Part shown: positions 42,266 to 51,869 of the stretch, piece by piece
Position numbering within the stretch: position 1 is the stretch's first letter
Layout of the letters: every line of letters starts with the position of its first letter
Source of the DNA: Sporomusaceae bacterium
Lineage (GTDB): Bacteria; Bacillota; Negativicutes; UBA1444
Reading direction: 5' to 3'
Assembly: GCA_018434355.1 (NCBI GenBank)
Contig: JAHDPL010000014.1
Coordinates: forward strand, 183,974-247,973
DNA: 64,000 bases
Notes under the pieces: model-generated
Told to the model about the DNA's origin: nothing
The model's database searches: none
The model's input: the letters and a program-made list of their open reading frames with translations, nothing else
Translations under genes and position numbers: made by a program

Positions 42266-44287
42266 TCAGCAGCAGTTCTCCGCCCTGACATCCACCTTTG
42301 TATCATAGAACGTGCTGCCTTTGCCGCGGTCAGTCAGTCGCTGCGACGTAAGGGCATTGATCGTTCGCCGACCTGGCGCATCGCGCAACCAGGACACGCC
42401 ATCGGCAACCACCACACCGCCGGGAACGCTGTCCGCGATTTTCAGAATGAATGTCACTTCACCAAGTTCATTGCAGGCCACGACCCGCTGTCCTTCACTC
42501 AAAACTAATCGGTTTGCGTCCAGCGGATTCATCGTCAATGACATCGGCCCCTTTTTCGCTACCAATTCGGCAGATTCATTGAATGAGGAATTGAGCGAAT
42601 ACAGGCTGGGCGCCGTCATTAGAGAAAACTCGCCGCTACCGCCATAGGGAGGAAACCAGTCCGGCAGTTCCGGCGTTTCCCGCGGGTTGACGATTTCTAT
42701 CTTGCCGGAAGCAGTGCGAAACTGCATCTTATAGTTTTCTGGTAGCGGAAGCGTCACCGCCTCACCAGCCTGCAGCTTTTGCCAATCCACCCCGGCCAGC
42801 CAGCTGCCCGACTTTTCGAACAGTTGATCCAGCAGTTCCGCTGCCGACTGTCGGAAAATCGGTTCAGCAAACCCCATCTCGCCTGCAAGCAGGCAAAATG
42901 TCTCCCAGTTGGATTTTGCTTCTGCAATTGGCGGAATGCAAGCCGTCGCCCGCTGCAGACCATAATGCCCGTAAGAGCGGTAGGCATCGTCATGTTCGGC
43001 CGAAGTGGTCGCAGGCAACACAATGTCAGCGTACAGCGCCGTATCGGTCATGAACCGTTCATGCACAACAGTGAACAGGTCTTCTCGCGACAAGCCGCGT
43101 AAGACGCTGTTCTGGTCCGGATAGACCGACGCCGGATTGGAATGATACACATACAGGCCCATGATCGGCGGCTCCGACACCCCGCCGGTCAGCGCCTCAC
43201 CCAACCGGTTGATACTGACGATGCGGGTCGGTTTATCGATAAAATCTTCTCTTGTGATCATCGAGGTGTTGAAAGCGCTGCCTGTGGACAGATCGCCGAG
43301 CGTGCCGCCGCCCGGTTTCGCATAGGCGCCGACCAACGCCGGCAAACAACTGATCAGGCGGGCGGTCATAGCTCCATTGCCATATCGGTACAAGCCACTG
43401 CCCTGGCGGATAAATGGCGCCGCCGCCTTGCCATAGGCTTCGGCAAGTTCAGTCACGACCGTTGCCGGCACGCCGGTGATCGCGGCAACTTTGGCCGGCG
43501 AATAACGAGGCAACACTTCAGCCGCCAAGCGTTCAAATCCGCTGACCCAGCGGTGCAAAAAATCGCTATCCAACAAACCTTGACGCTGCAATTCATGCAT
43601 GATCCCCAACGCCAGTGCACCGTCTGTACCCGGTCGCACCAGAACCGTCCGGTCGGCAATCAATTTGGCGGTTTCCGTAATATGGGTCTCAATAACCCAG
43701 ACTTTTGCCCCCTTGCTCTTCGCTTGTCGAACCGGATGGAGAAAATGGATGTTTGTTGCCAACGTATGAGCGCCCCAGACCAGGATCAAATCGCTCTTTG
43801 CCGCTTCATCGGGTTCCGCCTGCAACGTGCCGCCCATTACTGCTTCCCAGCCATAACCCTTGGCAGACGAACATAGGGTCCGCTCCAGCCTGGATGCGCC
43901 AAGCTTATGGAACAACGCATGGCCGGCATTGCGCTGCACCAGGCCCATCGTGCCTGCATAAGACACCGGCAGGATCGCTTCGCCGCCATACTCGGCGATT
44001 ATTTGTCGCCACCGCTGGCCAATGATGCCGATCGCTTCTTGCCAGGATGCCTCGCGAAACTCGCCGGCGCCTTTTTTGCCTGTACGAACTAGCGGCTGTT
44101 TCAGCCGCCGCGGCGAGTGGATGCTCCGTTCGTAGTGCGCCATTTTGGGACAAAGCAGCCCGCGTGTATAGGGATGCGCCGGATCGCCTTTGACAGCGGT
44201 CACTTTTTCGCCTTCCACCTTCAGCAATAATCCGCAGGCGTCCGGACAATCGAAGGGACAGACGGATTTTTTCCATTCGTTGCTCAT
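42266..44287 (-). CDS. Molybdopterin-dependent oxidoreductase (bis-MGD family)
   Basis: 673 residues. The N-terminal [4Fe-4S] motif is V-C-P-F-D-C-P-D-A-C-G followed by L-L-C-P-K. Then come the molybdopterin oxidoreductase and dinucleotide-binding domains (S-N-P-A-S-V-Y-P-D, D-I-V-L-P-A-T-T). At the usual metal-ligand region the sequence is T-L-C-S-S-A-K-G-Y-G, so Cys or Ser may coordinate the metal. It has no Tat signal and is probably cytoplasmic. Substrate unknown; formate-dehydrogenase-like and acetylene-hydratase-like proteins share this architecture. It is an ordinary Cys/Ser form, not a selenoprotein. MobA/MobB in the window would supply its cofactor. Confidence 0.88.
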   Translation of the reverse strand: MSNEWKKSVCPFDCPDACGLLLKVEGEKVTAVKGDPAHPYTRGLLCPKMAHYERSIHSPRRLKQPLVRTGKKGAGEFREASWQEAIGIIGQRWRQIIAEYGGEAILPVSYAGTMGLVQRNAGHALFHKLGASRLERTLCSSAKGYGWEAVMGGTLQAEPDEAAKSDLILVWGAHTLATNIHFLHPVRQAKSKGAKVWVIETHITETAKLIADRTVLVRPGTDGALALGIMHELQRQGLLDSDFLHRWVSGFERLAAEVLPRYSPAKVAAITGVPATVVTELAEAYGKAAAPFIRQGSGLYRYGNGAMTARLISCLPALVGAYAKPGGGTLGDLSTGSAFNTSMITREDFIDKPTRIVSINRLGEALTGGVSEPPIMGLYVYHSNPASVYPDQNSVLRGLSREDLFTVVHERFMTDTALYADIVLPATTSAEHDDAYRSYGHYGLQRATACIPPIAEAKSNWETFCLLAGEMGFAEPIFRQSAAELLDQLFEKSGSWLAGVDWQKLQAGEAVTLPLPENYKMQFRTASGKIEIVNPRETPELPDWFPPYGGSGEFSLMTAPSLYSLNSSFNESAELVAKKGPMSLTMNPLDANRLVLSEGQRVVACNELGEVTFILKIADSVPGGVVVADGVSWLRDAPGRRTINALTSQRLTDRGKGSTFYDTKVDVRAENCC

Positions 44288-44311
44288 TTCACACCTCGCA
44301 TATTTTGGCTG

Positions 44312-45955
44312 CTAACCAACAAACTCCCGTAAAATCGAATTGAGCGGCACCAACGATTCCGGCGCCGAGCGAAAATGTCGCAAGAAACCGATCAAACGAC
44401 GCGCTTCGAGATATTCCGGTTCCTGTGGCGAAATCCGCGACAAGGGCGGCTCCGCGTACGGCCGCAGTACAGCCAGTTCATAAATCAACGCCGAGTTGAA
44501 CATCAAGTCGGCCTGCTCCTGAAACGGGAATATGTACCTTTCCTCTCCATTACGGACCGACGGCCACATCCGCAGCGTCTGCAGCGCGTCGTGCCCGCGG
44601 AACTGATAGTCGCGTACAATCCTTCTCAAGAGCCGGGAGTCGGTGGTCGGAATCCGGTTATGGCCGTCAATCGCCAGCTGCGTCAAAGCGCTGATATAAA
44701 TCAACAGTTTTTGCTCGCGCGGCACCGCTGCCGTCAATTCGGGGTTCAGACCATGAATCCCTTCGACGACCAATACATGGCGTTCGCCCACCTGCAATGT
44801 TTTGCCGGGATATTCGCGACGGCCTGTCTTAAAATTGTAACGCGGCGGTTCGACCGGTCGCCCCGCCAACAACTGGACCAGTTGTTCATTGAACAGCGGC
44901 AGGTCCAGTGCGTGAATCGACTCGAAATCGTAGTTGCCTGCAGCGTCGCGCGGCGTCTTGTCGCGATCAAGGAAATAATCGTCGAGCGAAATCGGCACCG
45001 GATAAATCCCATGCACCCGCAACTGAATCCCCAGTCGCTGGGCAAATGTCGTCTTGCCGGAAGAAGAAGGCCCGGCAATCAGGACCAGTTTGACCTGCTG
45101 CCGCTGATCTGCAATCCGGTCGGCAATTTCCGCAACTTTTTTCTCATGCAAAGCCTCTGCAATCCGCATCAGTTCAACAAACCCATCGCTCATTACGGCT
45201 TCATTCAACTCGGAAACCGTCGGACAGCCGAGAATTTCACCCCAACGCTCTGCTTCCTGCAAAATTTGCGCCAGTTTAGGTTGATCGACAAAGGGAGGTA
45301 TGATTTGGGGATTGGTCGCGTCAGGGAAGCGCAGGATGAAACCCGGCGGGTAAAATCTTAGTTCAAACCGTTTAAGATAACCGGTTTCCGGTACCATCGG
45401 CCCGTAAAAATAATTCAACTGTCCAGCGCATTCGTACAAACTGACTGTATCGCGTTCAATCTGACGCAACAGCCGAACTTTGCGAAAATCTCCCAGGGCC
45501 TCCAGCTGACGGATTGCCTCAGCCAGCGGCAGATTTCGACGCACCACTGGCAGATTCGCTTCAATAATCCGCTCCATCTCCTGTTCCAATGCCCTGATGT
45601 CGACCTCGGTGACCTCGCGGTCCAACAGCCACTCAAAATACACACCGCTGCCGAACGAATGCTCGACCACGACGTCCTTGCCGGGAAACAACCGTTCCGC
45701 CGCAATGATCAGGACAAATGTCAGGCTTCGTTCGTAGACTTTCACGCCCTTGCCGGTTGACAAGTCAAAAAAATCAATTTCCGCGTCCGTTTCCTGACGC
45801 GATTGCAGATCAGACAGCGCATTGTTGACGCTGGCCGCCACAATCGGACTTGCGTGAAAGGGTTGACGGTCGGCGGCAATTTTCAACAGCGGGGTACCCG
45901 ACGCATACTTCTGTTCGCTGCCGTCCGGAAAACGAACGCGAATCAATCCATTCAC
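44312..45955 (-). CDS. Uridine kinase-like nucleoside kinase with TGS and ThrRS-type domains
   Basis: About 547 residues. An N-terminal TGS domain (V-R-F-P-D-G-S-E-Q-K-Y-A-S-G-T-P-L) is followed by a region resembling the second domain of threonyl-tRNA synthetase (H-S-F-G-S-G-V-Y-F-E). A uridine-kinase/PRK P-loop domain follows (I-A-G-P-S-S-S-G-K-T-T-F; S-L-D-D-Y-F). Proteins of this layout are common in clostridia but poorly characterised. The start is GTG 45955 (or TTG 45958) behind GGGGGG: a longer frame would run back through a terminator and into the aminotransferase gene. It is preceded by that terminator and so has its own promoter. Confidence 0.85.
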   Translation of the reverse strand: MNGLIRVRFPDGSEQKYASGTPLLKIAADRQPFHASPIVAASVNNALSDLQSRQETDAEIDFFDLSTGKGVKVYERSLTFVLIIAAERLFPGKDVVVEHSFGSGVYFEWLLDREVTEVDIRALEQEMERIIEANLPVVRRNLPLAEAIRQLEALGDFRKVRLLRQIERDTVSLYECAGQLNYFYGPMVPETGYLKRFELRFYPPGFILRFPDATNPQIIPPFVDQPKLAQILQEAERWGEILGCPTVSELNEAVMSDGFVELMRIAEALHEKKVAEIADRIADQRQQVKLVLIAGPSSSGKTTFAQRLGIQLRVHGIYPVPISLDDYFLDRDKTPRDAAGNYDFESIHALDLPLFNEQLVQLLAGRPVEPPRYNFKTGRREYPGKTLQVGERHVLVVEGIHGLNPELTAAVPREQKLLIYISALTQLAIDGHNRIPTTDSRLLRRIVRDYQFRGHDALQTLRMWPSVRNGEERYIFPFQEQADLMFNSALIYELAVLRPYAEPPLSRISPQEPEYLEARRLIGFLRHFRSAPESLVPLNSILREFVG

Positions 45956-45994
45956 CAATACATCCCCCCATGTTTGACTAGTGCCTGTCAGCGG

Positions 45995-46027
45995 AAAAAA
46001 GGCGGACCGCATGCGATCCGCCTTTTT
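45995..46027 (-). terminator. Intrinsic terminator after the aminotransferase gene
   Basis: AAAAAGGCGGA pairs with TCCGCCTTTTT around a short self-complementary core (CGCATGCG), with a run of T on the minus strand. It separates the aminotransferase from the nucleoside kinase and fixes the latter's start downstream. Confidence 0.85.
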
Positions 46028-46038
46028 ACGCCAGTTTT

Positions 46039-47283
46039 TTACTTCAGCGAATCCATCGCCTGTTTGATTTTTCCGGCCATGCCGTGAATCTTTTGCGTCG
46101 GCACGGCGCATACGGCAATCCGGATTCCCTTGGCCAGACCAACGGCGAATATGTTTTCTGCGTTAAGCTTTTCGCAGACCGCATCGGGGTTGGCAGCGGG
46201 AACCGACAGGAAATAACCGGCATGGTAGGGCAGCATCGCCAGATTGACCGACGCCGCCTCTTGAACAAAAATGTCGGCGCGTTGTTTGATTAGCTGATAA
46301 TAGCCGTCACGCTCTTTTTCCACCTGGGCATAGAGCGCTTTGTCGGCGCAAATCATCGCCATGGTCCGCATACAACCACGATTGATGTTGGACCAGGTCG
46401 CCCGGTTGCTAAACTGGTTGATGTCTTCGAATTCTTTCGCAACATCGGCATCCGAGGTCACGCCGATCATGGCGCCGACGCGCTGTCCGTACATCGTGTA
46501 GGACTTGGACATGCTGAAGCCCATAATGAACAGGAGGTTTGCCGGCATATTGCCAAACTTGGCAAAGAACTTGCGGCTGACATTGCGCTCGCCGGAGAAG
46601 TCCAGATAAGCAATGTCCACAACTACGGTGATCTTTTTGGCCGGGTTCTTCGCGGCTGTTTTCAATACATCGATGATTCCGTCCCATTCGGCGTCAGTCA
46701 CCGAGTAACCGGTAGGATTGTGAGCCGGCGTATTGAGAATCACCAGCAGGTTATTCTGCTTGGCCAGCAATTCATTGATTTTCGCTTCGAACGAAGGCAT
46801 GTTGAACTGCAATTTTTCATCGAACAGCGAAAAAGTGGTCAGTTTTCGCAGCACTTCTTCGCAAAGGACTTTATACGGACCCCAGTACCAGTCGGTGGTC
46901 AGCACCGTATCATTGATTTCGCTGTAATTCCAGATCGCATGATGCAACACGCCGGAACCGCCGGCTGTGGCAACGGCCTTGATGTACCCATCCGGGCGGC
47001 TTTCACCGAACACATGGTTGATCGCCGAGTCAAGATAATCCGGCAACCCGGAAATCGGCGCGTAGTTGATAATTTCCGTCATCGGCACGCTGCGGAAAAC
47101 CTTTTCGACGGTCGGCAGGCAGACCAATTGTTCCTGATCGTCAAGCAAAGCGCCGATCGTCGCGTTGGTGACCTTGTCTTTGCCGAACTGGGCGACGGCT
47201 TTGACCGCCAGTGCATTGGCGCCAAAAATCTTATCGGTGGCAAATTTGCCTACGGAATGGGACGCTGCGACTGAATTGGACAT
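46039..47283 (-). CDS. Class I/II PLP-dependent aminotransferase (aspartate/aromatic type)
   Basis: 414 residues. PLP-site residues are recognisable: Asn189 (N-T-P-A-H-N-P-T-G), Asp223 and Tyr226 (V-V-D-I-A-Y), Lys260 (G-F-S-M-S-K-S-Y) and the R-x-G-A phosphate site (Q-R-V-G-A). It resembles the aromatic/aspartate group, but the donor and acceptor are not determined. AGGAGG precedes ATG 47283, and a strong terminator follows. Confidence 0.88.
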   Translation of the reverse strand: MSNSVAASHSVGKFATDKIFGANALAVKAVAQFGKDKVTNATIGALLDDQEQLVCLPTVEKVFRSVPMTEIINYAPISGLPDYLDSAINHVFGESRPDGYIKAVATAGGSGVLHHAIWNYSEINDTVLTTDWYWGPYKVLCEEVLRKLTTFSLFDEKLQFNMPSFEAKINELLAKQNNLLVILNTPAHNPTGYSVTDAEWDGIIDVLKTAAKNPAKKITVVVDIAYLDFSGERNVSRKFFAKFGNMPANLLFIMGFSMSKSYTMYGQRVGAMIGVTSDADVAKEFEDINQFSNRATWSNINRGCMRTMAMICADKALYAQVEKERDGYYQLIKQRADIFVQEAASVNLAMLPYHAGYFLSVPAANPDAVCEKLNAENIFAVGLAKGIRIAVCAVPTQKIHGMAGKIKQAMDSLK

Positions 47284-47333
47284 TGTTAACGCCTCCTGTT
47301 TTCTATATATATTTTTGCATTTTCATCATGCTA

Positions 47334-48620
47334 TCAGGGATACATTTTGTGCAGCAAGCGAGGAAACGGAATCGATTCGCGGATATGATCCAGGCCGCAG
47401 ATCCAGGCAACCGTTCGCTCGATACCCAGACCAAAACCCGAGTGCGGGACCGAGCCATATCTCCGCAAATCCAGGTACCATTCAAAGGCCTCACGCGGCA
47501 ACTGGTGTTCCGCCAGTCGCTGTTCGAGCAGCGCCAGATCATCGATCCGCTGGCCGCCGCCGATAATTTCGCCATAACCTTCCGGCGCCAGCAGATCGGC
47601 GCCAAGCACCACCTTTTCATCCTCCGGATCCGGCTTCATATAAAACGCTTTGATTGCCGTCGGATAACGATGGACAAATACCGGCGAATCAAAGTGGTTG
47701 CCAATGATCGTTTCATGAGGCGCGCCAAAATCATCGCCCCATTCAAACGCCTCACCTGCTTTGTTCAGCAGTGCTACTGCATCAGTATAGCTGATCCGGG
47801 GAAATGGTTTTTTGACCGCTTCCAGTTTGCTGATATCGCGCTCCAGCAGTTTCAGTTCATTGCGGCAGCGTTCGAGCACCCGCTCGATCACATAGACAAC
47901 CATGTCTTCCTGCAACCGCATGTTGTCATCGACATCAAAGAAAGCAGCTTCTGCCTCAATCATCCAGAACTCCAACAGATGCCGCCGCGTTTTTGATTTC
48001 TCCGCCCGGAATGTCGGACCGAAACAATAGATTCTGCCAAGCGCCGCAGCCGTAGCTTCATTATACAGCTGACCGCTCTGCGACAGATAGCCTTTGTCGC
48101 CATGATAGTCGATTTCAAACAAGTTTGTTGTGCCTTCGCAGGCAGCCGGCGTAATAATCGGCGCATCCGCTAGTACAAAGTCGTTGCGATAAAAGAATTC
48201 ACGCAAGGCAAATTCGATTTCCGCCCGTATCCGCAAAATCGCCGCCTGTTTAGGCGTACGGATCCAAAGATGGCGACGCTCCGCCAAAAATTCGACGCCA
48301 TGTTCTTTTAAGCTGATCGGATATTCGCCGGCGATGCTGACAGGAATCACCTGCGTTACGTCGATTTCATAGCCGCCGGTAGCCCGCGGTTCAGCCCGGA
48401 CTGTACCGCGCAAATACAAAGAGCTTTCCTGGGTCAACATTTCGGCGGCGGCAAAAGCAGTTTCGTTGGTTTTCAGCAATACCCCCTGCACCACGCCTGA
48501 ACCGTCACGCACGATCAAAAACGCAATCTTTCCGGAAGAACGTTTATTGAACAGCCATCCTCGAATCTCAACCTCTTCGCCCACGTGCCGGGACAGATTC
48601 TTGATCAATGTGGGAGTCAA
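47334..48620 (-). CDS. asnS: Asparaginyl-tRNA synthetase
   Basis: 428 residues, the bacterial AsnRS size. It has an N-terminal OB-fold anticodon-binding domain ([18 protein letters not shown]) and class II motif 2 ([10 protein letters not shown]). Motif 3 is G-F-G-L-G-I-E-R. It charges tRNA-Asn. Bacterial AspRS is much larger, and archaeal-type AspRS is the only close alternative. AAGGAGG lies upstream of ATG 48620. Confidence 0.94.
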   Translation of the reverse strand: MTPTLIKNLSRHVGEEVEIRGWLFNKRSSGKIAFLIVRDGSGVVQGVLLKTNETAFAAAEMLTQESSLYLRGTVRAEPRATGGYEIDVTQVIPVSIAGEYPISLKEHGVEFLAERRHLWIRTPKQAAILRIRAEIEFALREFFYRNDFVLADAPIITPAACEGTTNLFEIDYHGDKGYLSQSGQLYNEATAAALGRIYCFGPTFRAEKSKTRRHLLEFWMIEAEAAFFDVDDNMRLQEDMVVYVIERVLERCRNELKLLERDISKLEAVKKPFPRISYTDAVALLNKAGEAFEWGDDFGAPHETIIGNHFDSPVFVHRYPTAIKAFYMKPDPEDEKVVLGADLLAPEGYGEIIGGGQRIDDLALLEQRLAEHQLPREAFEWYLDLRRYGSVPHSGFGLGIERTVAWICGLDHIRESIPFPRLLHKMYP

Positions 48621-48659
48621 CGGATTCCCTCCTTTGTTGTTTGCTGTTATGCCGATGCG

Positions 48660-49886
48660 TTATCTGGATTCACGGAAAAACGCGGCATGGATTGCGTTCA
48701 CCGCATCTTTGGCCCGTTCGGCGCGAATCAAGCAAGATAGGCTTATTTCCGACGTACTGATGACTTCGATGTTGATTCCGGCGCCAGAGAGAGCGCCAAA
48801 CATTCTGGCCGCCATCCCGGGACTTCCCAACATGCCTGCTCCGACAATCGAAACTTTTGCTACGTCTTCATCAATCACCACGCCGAGCACACCAAGATCT
48901 GCGGCCACTTTTTCAAGGATGCTGCGTGTCTGCGCCGCATCATTCTTGGCAACGGTAAACACAATATCATTGATTTTCTTATCTGTATTACGGATGCTCT
49001 GTACGATCATGTCAACATCAATATTGGCTTCGGCCAGCGCCGAAAAAACCCTGAACGCGATGCCCGGTTTATCAGGCACTCCCATGATTGCCGCTTTGGC
49101 GACATTCAAGTCATGCGTCACACCGCGCACAACAAAATCTTTTTCTTCCACCGTGTATCCCTCCCTGATCATTGTTCCCGGCTCGGTTGTAAATGTAGAG
49201 CGGACATGAATCGGCACGCCGTAACGCGCCCCCAGTTCCACTGAGCGCGGTTGCATTACGCCGGCGCCCAGACGGGCTAGTTCCAGCATCTCGTTATAGG
49301 TGATCTCTTTCATTTTACGCGCTGTCGGCACAACACGAGGATCGGCGGAGTAAACGCCTTCCACGTCGGTAAAAATTTCGCAAACAGCGGCGTTCAATGC
49401 TCCCGCCATCGCGACTGCCGTTGTATCAGATCCGCCTCGTCCAAGAGTCGTCACGTCGCCGTTGGGGGCCGCGCCCTGAAACCCGGCCACGACAACGACA
49501 TTGCCTCTGGATAGTTCTTCAAACACCCGATCTGGATTGATATCGGTGATACGCGCTTTCATATGAACGGAATTAGTCCGGAAACCCGCCTGGGGACCAG
49601 TCAACGAAACAGCCGGACAACCGAGGTCGTTCAGCGCCATTGCCAATAAGGCGATCGAAACCTGTTCGCCGGTCGACAGCAGCATGTCCATCTCGCGGCT
49701 GCGCGTATTGCCTGTCACCTGTTTGGCCAGCTCAATCAAGTCATCGGTCGTGTCGCCCATAGCCGATACCGTCACGACTACCTGATCATCCGGTTTTTTC
49801 TCCCGGACCACCCTTGCGGCGACCGCTTTGATTTTTTCCGGTGTTCCAACCGAACTGCCACCGAATTTCTTAACGACAATCCCCAT
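48660..49886 (-). CDS. lysC: Aspartate kinase
   Basis: 408 residues. The kinase N-terminus V-K-K-F-G-G-S-S-V-G-T is followed by F-T-D-V-E-G-V-Y-S-A-D-P-R and, from about residue 265, two ACT domains (V-F-S-A-L-A-E-A-N-I-D-V-D-M-I-V-Q; M-F-G-A-L-S-G-A-G-I-N-I-E). It makes aspartyl phosphate, the first step toward lysine, threonine and methionine; the ACT pair implies feedback inhibition. ATG 49886 follows GAGGAG. It sits 39 bases upstream of asnS, a shared aspartate-family theme. Confidence 0.95.
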   Translation of the reverse strand: MGIVVKKFGGSSVGTPEKIKAVAARVVREKKPDDQVVVTVSAMGDTTDDLIELAKQVTGNTRSREMDMLLSTGEQVSIALLAMALNDLGCPAVSLTGPQAGFRTNSVHMKARITDINPDRVFEELSRGNVVVVAGFQGAAPNGDVTTLGRGGSDTTAVAMAGALNAAVCEIFTDVEGVYSADPRVVPTARKMKEITYNEMLELARLGAGVMQPRSVELGARYGVPIHVRSTFTTEPGTMIREGYTVEEKDFVVRGVTHDLNVAKAAIMGVPDKPGIAFRVFSALAEANIDVDMIVQSIRNTDKKINDIVFTVAKNDAAQTRSILEKVAADLGVLGVVIDEDVAKVSIVGAGMLGSPGMAARMFGALSGAGINIEVISTSEISLSCLIRAERAKDAVNAIHAAFFRESR

Positions 49887-50020
49887 TGATGCTATCTCCT
49901 CGCTGTGCAAAATATGAGTGCAAAATATAATTTATTTAATTCGCCACATCAATAAAAATCCCTGCCGGTTTGTGTCATTCCAACGTTTTGTCGGCAATTT
50001 TTCTTCCGCTTCCGCCAAAC

Positions 50021-50047
50021 AAAAAAGAAACCCCGGCGAACCGAGGT
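50021..50047 (-). terminator. Intrinsic terminator after the superoxide reductase gene
   Basis: ACCTCGG pairs with CCGGGGT (one G-T pair) around a TTCG tetraloop, followed on the minus strand by TTC and six T. Confidence 0.85.
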
Positions 50048-50062
50048 CCTTTGCATACACTA

Positions 50063-50458
50063 CTATGCTTCGACTTTGATTTCCTGGCAGCTTTCCCAGA
50101 AACCATGGATGTTACAGTAAGCGACCGCCAACAACGTGCCGGAACCGCTAAGTTTCAGAGCGACCTGTGCGGTGGGTTCCGACAGAACCGGACCTTTATT
50201 GGCGCCATCGACCGATTCGGCATGGGCGCTGAAATCATAGCTACCGACTTCATAGGCGAATTTCCCGGCCTCGGGTTTGAAATACAGCTTGATGGAACGG
50301 ATATGATGTTCCGTGGTATTGGGGTGAGCGATTTCCTTGCCGACAGAAACTTCCACAACAAATTTTTCGCCCGCCTTCACCGCGATTGGCGCCGTGATCG
50401 CCGGCACATGCTTTTCCGCTTTCCAGTCGGCTGTTTGGATGACATCTGCAAATTTCAT
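50063..50458 (-). CDS. Superoxide reductase (neelaredoxin / class II desulfoferrodoxin-like)
   Basis: 131 residues, consisting only of the SORL domain with no N-terminal rubredoxin-type centre. Iron-site residues are visible: E15-K16-H17, His45 and His51/52 in H-P-N-T-T-E-H-H, Cys115 and His118 in A-Y-C-N-I-H-G. It reduces superoxide to peroxide without releasing oxygen, the standard anaerobe solution, and would feed the peroxiredoxins. GGAGG precedes the ATG; a terminator follows. Confidence 0.93.
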   Translation of the reverse strand: MKFADVIQTADWKAEKHVPAITAPIAVKAGEKFVVEVSVGKEIAHPNTTEHHIRSIKLYFKPEAGKFAYEVGSYDFSAHAESVDGANKGPVLSEPTAQVALKLSGSGTLLAVAYCNIHGFWESCQEIKVEA

Positions 50459-50560
50459 ATTGTTGCCTCCTTTTGCTATTTAGGTCATCGGTCCATATTT
50501 ATCGTACGTTGACCTGTTATAAAAGTATTCCGCAACCATAATGAAAAATCCTGCCGGAAA

Positions 50561-51730
50561 CTAATTATCTTCTACGATTTTATTTCGCATGCCTGGCACT
50601 GCCCATTTAAAAATTTTGACCCGCAAGGTCCGGATGCTTTTTATATCCAAGTCAGCCCATTCCTCCGGCTGCAATCGCTCAACAGGCATCAGTTTGAGAA
50701 ATTCATCGCATTCATATACCGCTGCCAATCCCTGCAATGCCAGTAGCGCGGTTGAAGATCGCTGAACTTTTTCCAACCTGGAGCGGTCCAGTTGCATCGT
50801 CATCAAGCACTCATCTTGCTTTGCATCTTTGCTCATGCCGTGGACATAGACCCTGTCAACAGAAGGGATTCTCGAAAACAGCGTGCAGGCCACCTGCATC
50901 AGTAGTCCGGCGCATAGTTCGGCATACTGCTTGTTGATTTCCAGCGAATCTTTCTTTTCGTACTGAATCCTGCCTGCTTCGGTCAAAGAAGACCGCTCCG
51001 AAGGAATCAGCGCCTTAGGCGGCAGCCAGACGTCAATCGCAAAAATTCGTCCATAAAGGTTGATATCCAAGTCCAACGGAAATGGCAACGAAATTTGCGG
51101 CATGAACTGGTCAAGCGTCAAAACGACCGCCGGCTCATCACCATTCATAAGACGCACATAGAACGAAACCCGGTCCTCTTCCGCCGTCTCATGCAAACGC
51201 CTTTGTTCGTCGATCGCCGCTTCCTGCGCTTGCATCTTGGTTTCGATCTCCAGTCTGGTGTCCCGTTCTATTTTGTTCAATACCCGGGTTCGGTCCTGAA
51301 ATGTTTTGTATTGCAGAAATCCGACCGCCGAAAGCAACACTGCAACCAACACGAAAGTCACAAGATAGGGAAAGAATGCTGCGCAAAGAGTCAAGGCGAC
51401 CATAAAACCCCATTGCTGCGTGATCGGTCGGCGATAACGCTTTTCGGCCGCCATCAGCCTTTCCGGCAGCAATGCCTGAAATTCCTGGCGCGGCGGCTCT
51501 TTAAACGGTTCCTTTACCAAAAATCGCACATAATCTACAGGGTCATAGCTGAATTTACTGACATGAGCCAGCGATTTTTCAATCATCTCATTATGCTTGT
51601 GTTCGGCCAACCAGCGGTCCCGTTGCTCATTTTGCCGATAGTAGCGATCATTGCCGTATTCCTTGGCGACGCCGCTATGAATGGTGAACTGTTCTTTTGA
51701 GGATGAGCCCGAACTCGCATTTTTCACCAC
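50561..51730 (-). CDS. Unknown membrane protein with two central helices
   Basis: 389 residues, not recognised. A polar, charged N-terminus (about 1-105) is followed by one or two adjacent hydrophobic segments (about 108-140: W-G-F-M-V-A-L-T-L-C-A-A-F-F-P-Y-L-V-T-F). Next is a coiled-coil-like stretch (about 145-190, rich in E, K, Q and R), then a mixed alpha/beta domain of about 200 residues (D-I-N-L-Y-G-R-I-F-A-I-D-V-W-L-P-P-K). The last part contains V-D-R-V-Y-V-H-G-M-S-K-D. It is probably a membrane-anchored cytoplasmic protein. It is divergent from the aldolase gene and the only gene in its unit. Confidence 0.7.
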   Translation of the reverse strand: MVKNASSGSSSKEQFTIHSGVAKEYGNDRYYRQNEQRDRWLAEHKHNEMIEKSLAHVSKFSYDPVDYVRFLVKEPFKEPPRQEFQALLPERLMAAEKRYRRPITQQWGFMVALTLCAAFFPYLVTFVLVAVLLSAVGFLQYKTFQDRTRVLNKIERDTRLEIETKMQAQEAAIDEQRRLHETAEEDRVSFYVRLMNGDEPAVVLTLDQFMPQISLPFPLDLDINLYGRIFAIDVWLPPKALIPSERSSLTEAGRIQYEKKDSLEINKQYAELCAGLLMQVACTLFSRIPSVDRVYVHGMSKDAKQDECLMTMQLDRSRLEKVQRSSTALLALQGLAAVYECDEFLKLMPVERLQPEEWADLDIKSIRTLRVKIFKWAVPGMRNKIVEDN

Positions 51731-51821
51731 AGGACCGCCTCCTTCAGCAAAGACTCTACGATTATACTATATCATCTGCTGGATTATCCGGGCAACCCTG
51801 ACAGCAAGTTCCTGCCAATTG

Positions 51822-51830
51822 TGGTATAAT
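51822..51830 (+). promoter_or_regulatory. Extended -10 promoter of the aldolase gene
   Basis: TGGTATAAT (TG-n-TATAAT) lies 40 bases before the aldolase start. No good -35 is seen at the usual distance, which extended -10 promoters tolerate. Confidence 0.55.
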
Positions 51831-51869
51831 AATCACGAAATATCGCAAAATTCAGGGGAGGGATTCACT

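Noticed and set aside
44375..45361. Plus-strand 328-codon frame
   Set aside because: Antisense to the nucleoside kinase, with no domain and no ribosome-binding site.
45956..46111. N-terminal extension of the nucleoside kinase
   Set aside because: It would cross a strong terminator and overlap the upstream aminotransferase gene; the TGS domain starts right after the downstream GTG.
51681..51869. Longer start for the aldolase
   Set aside because: The extension contains the extended -10 promoter and is not similar to class II aldolases.
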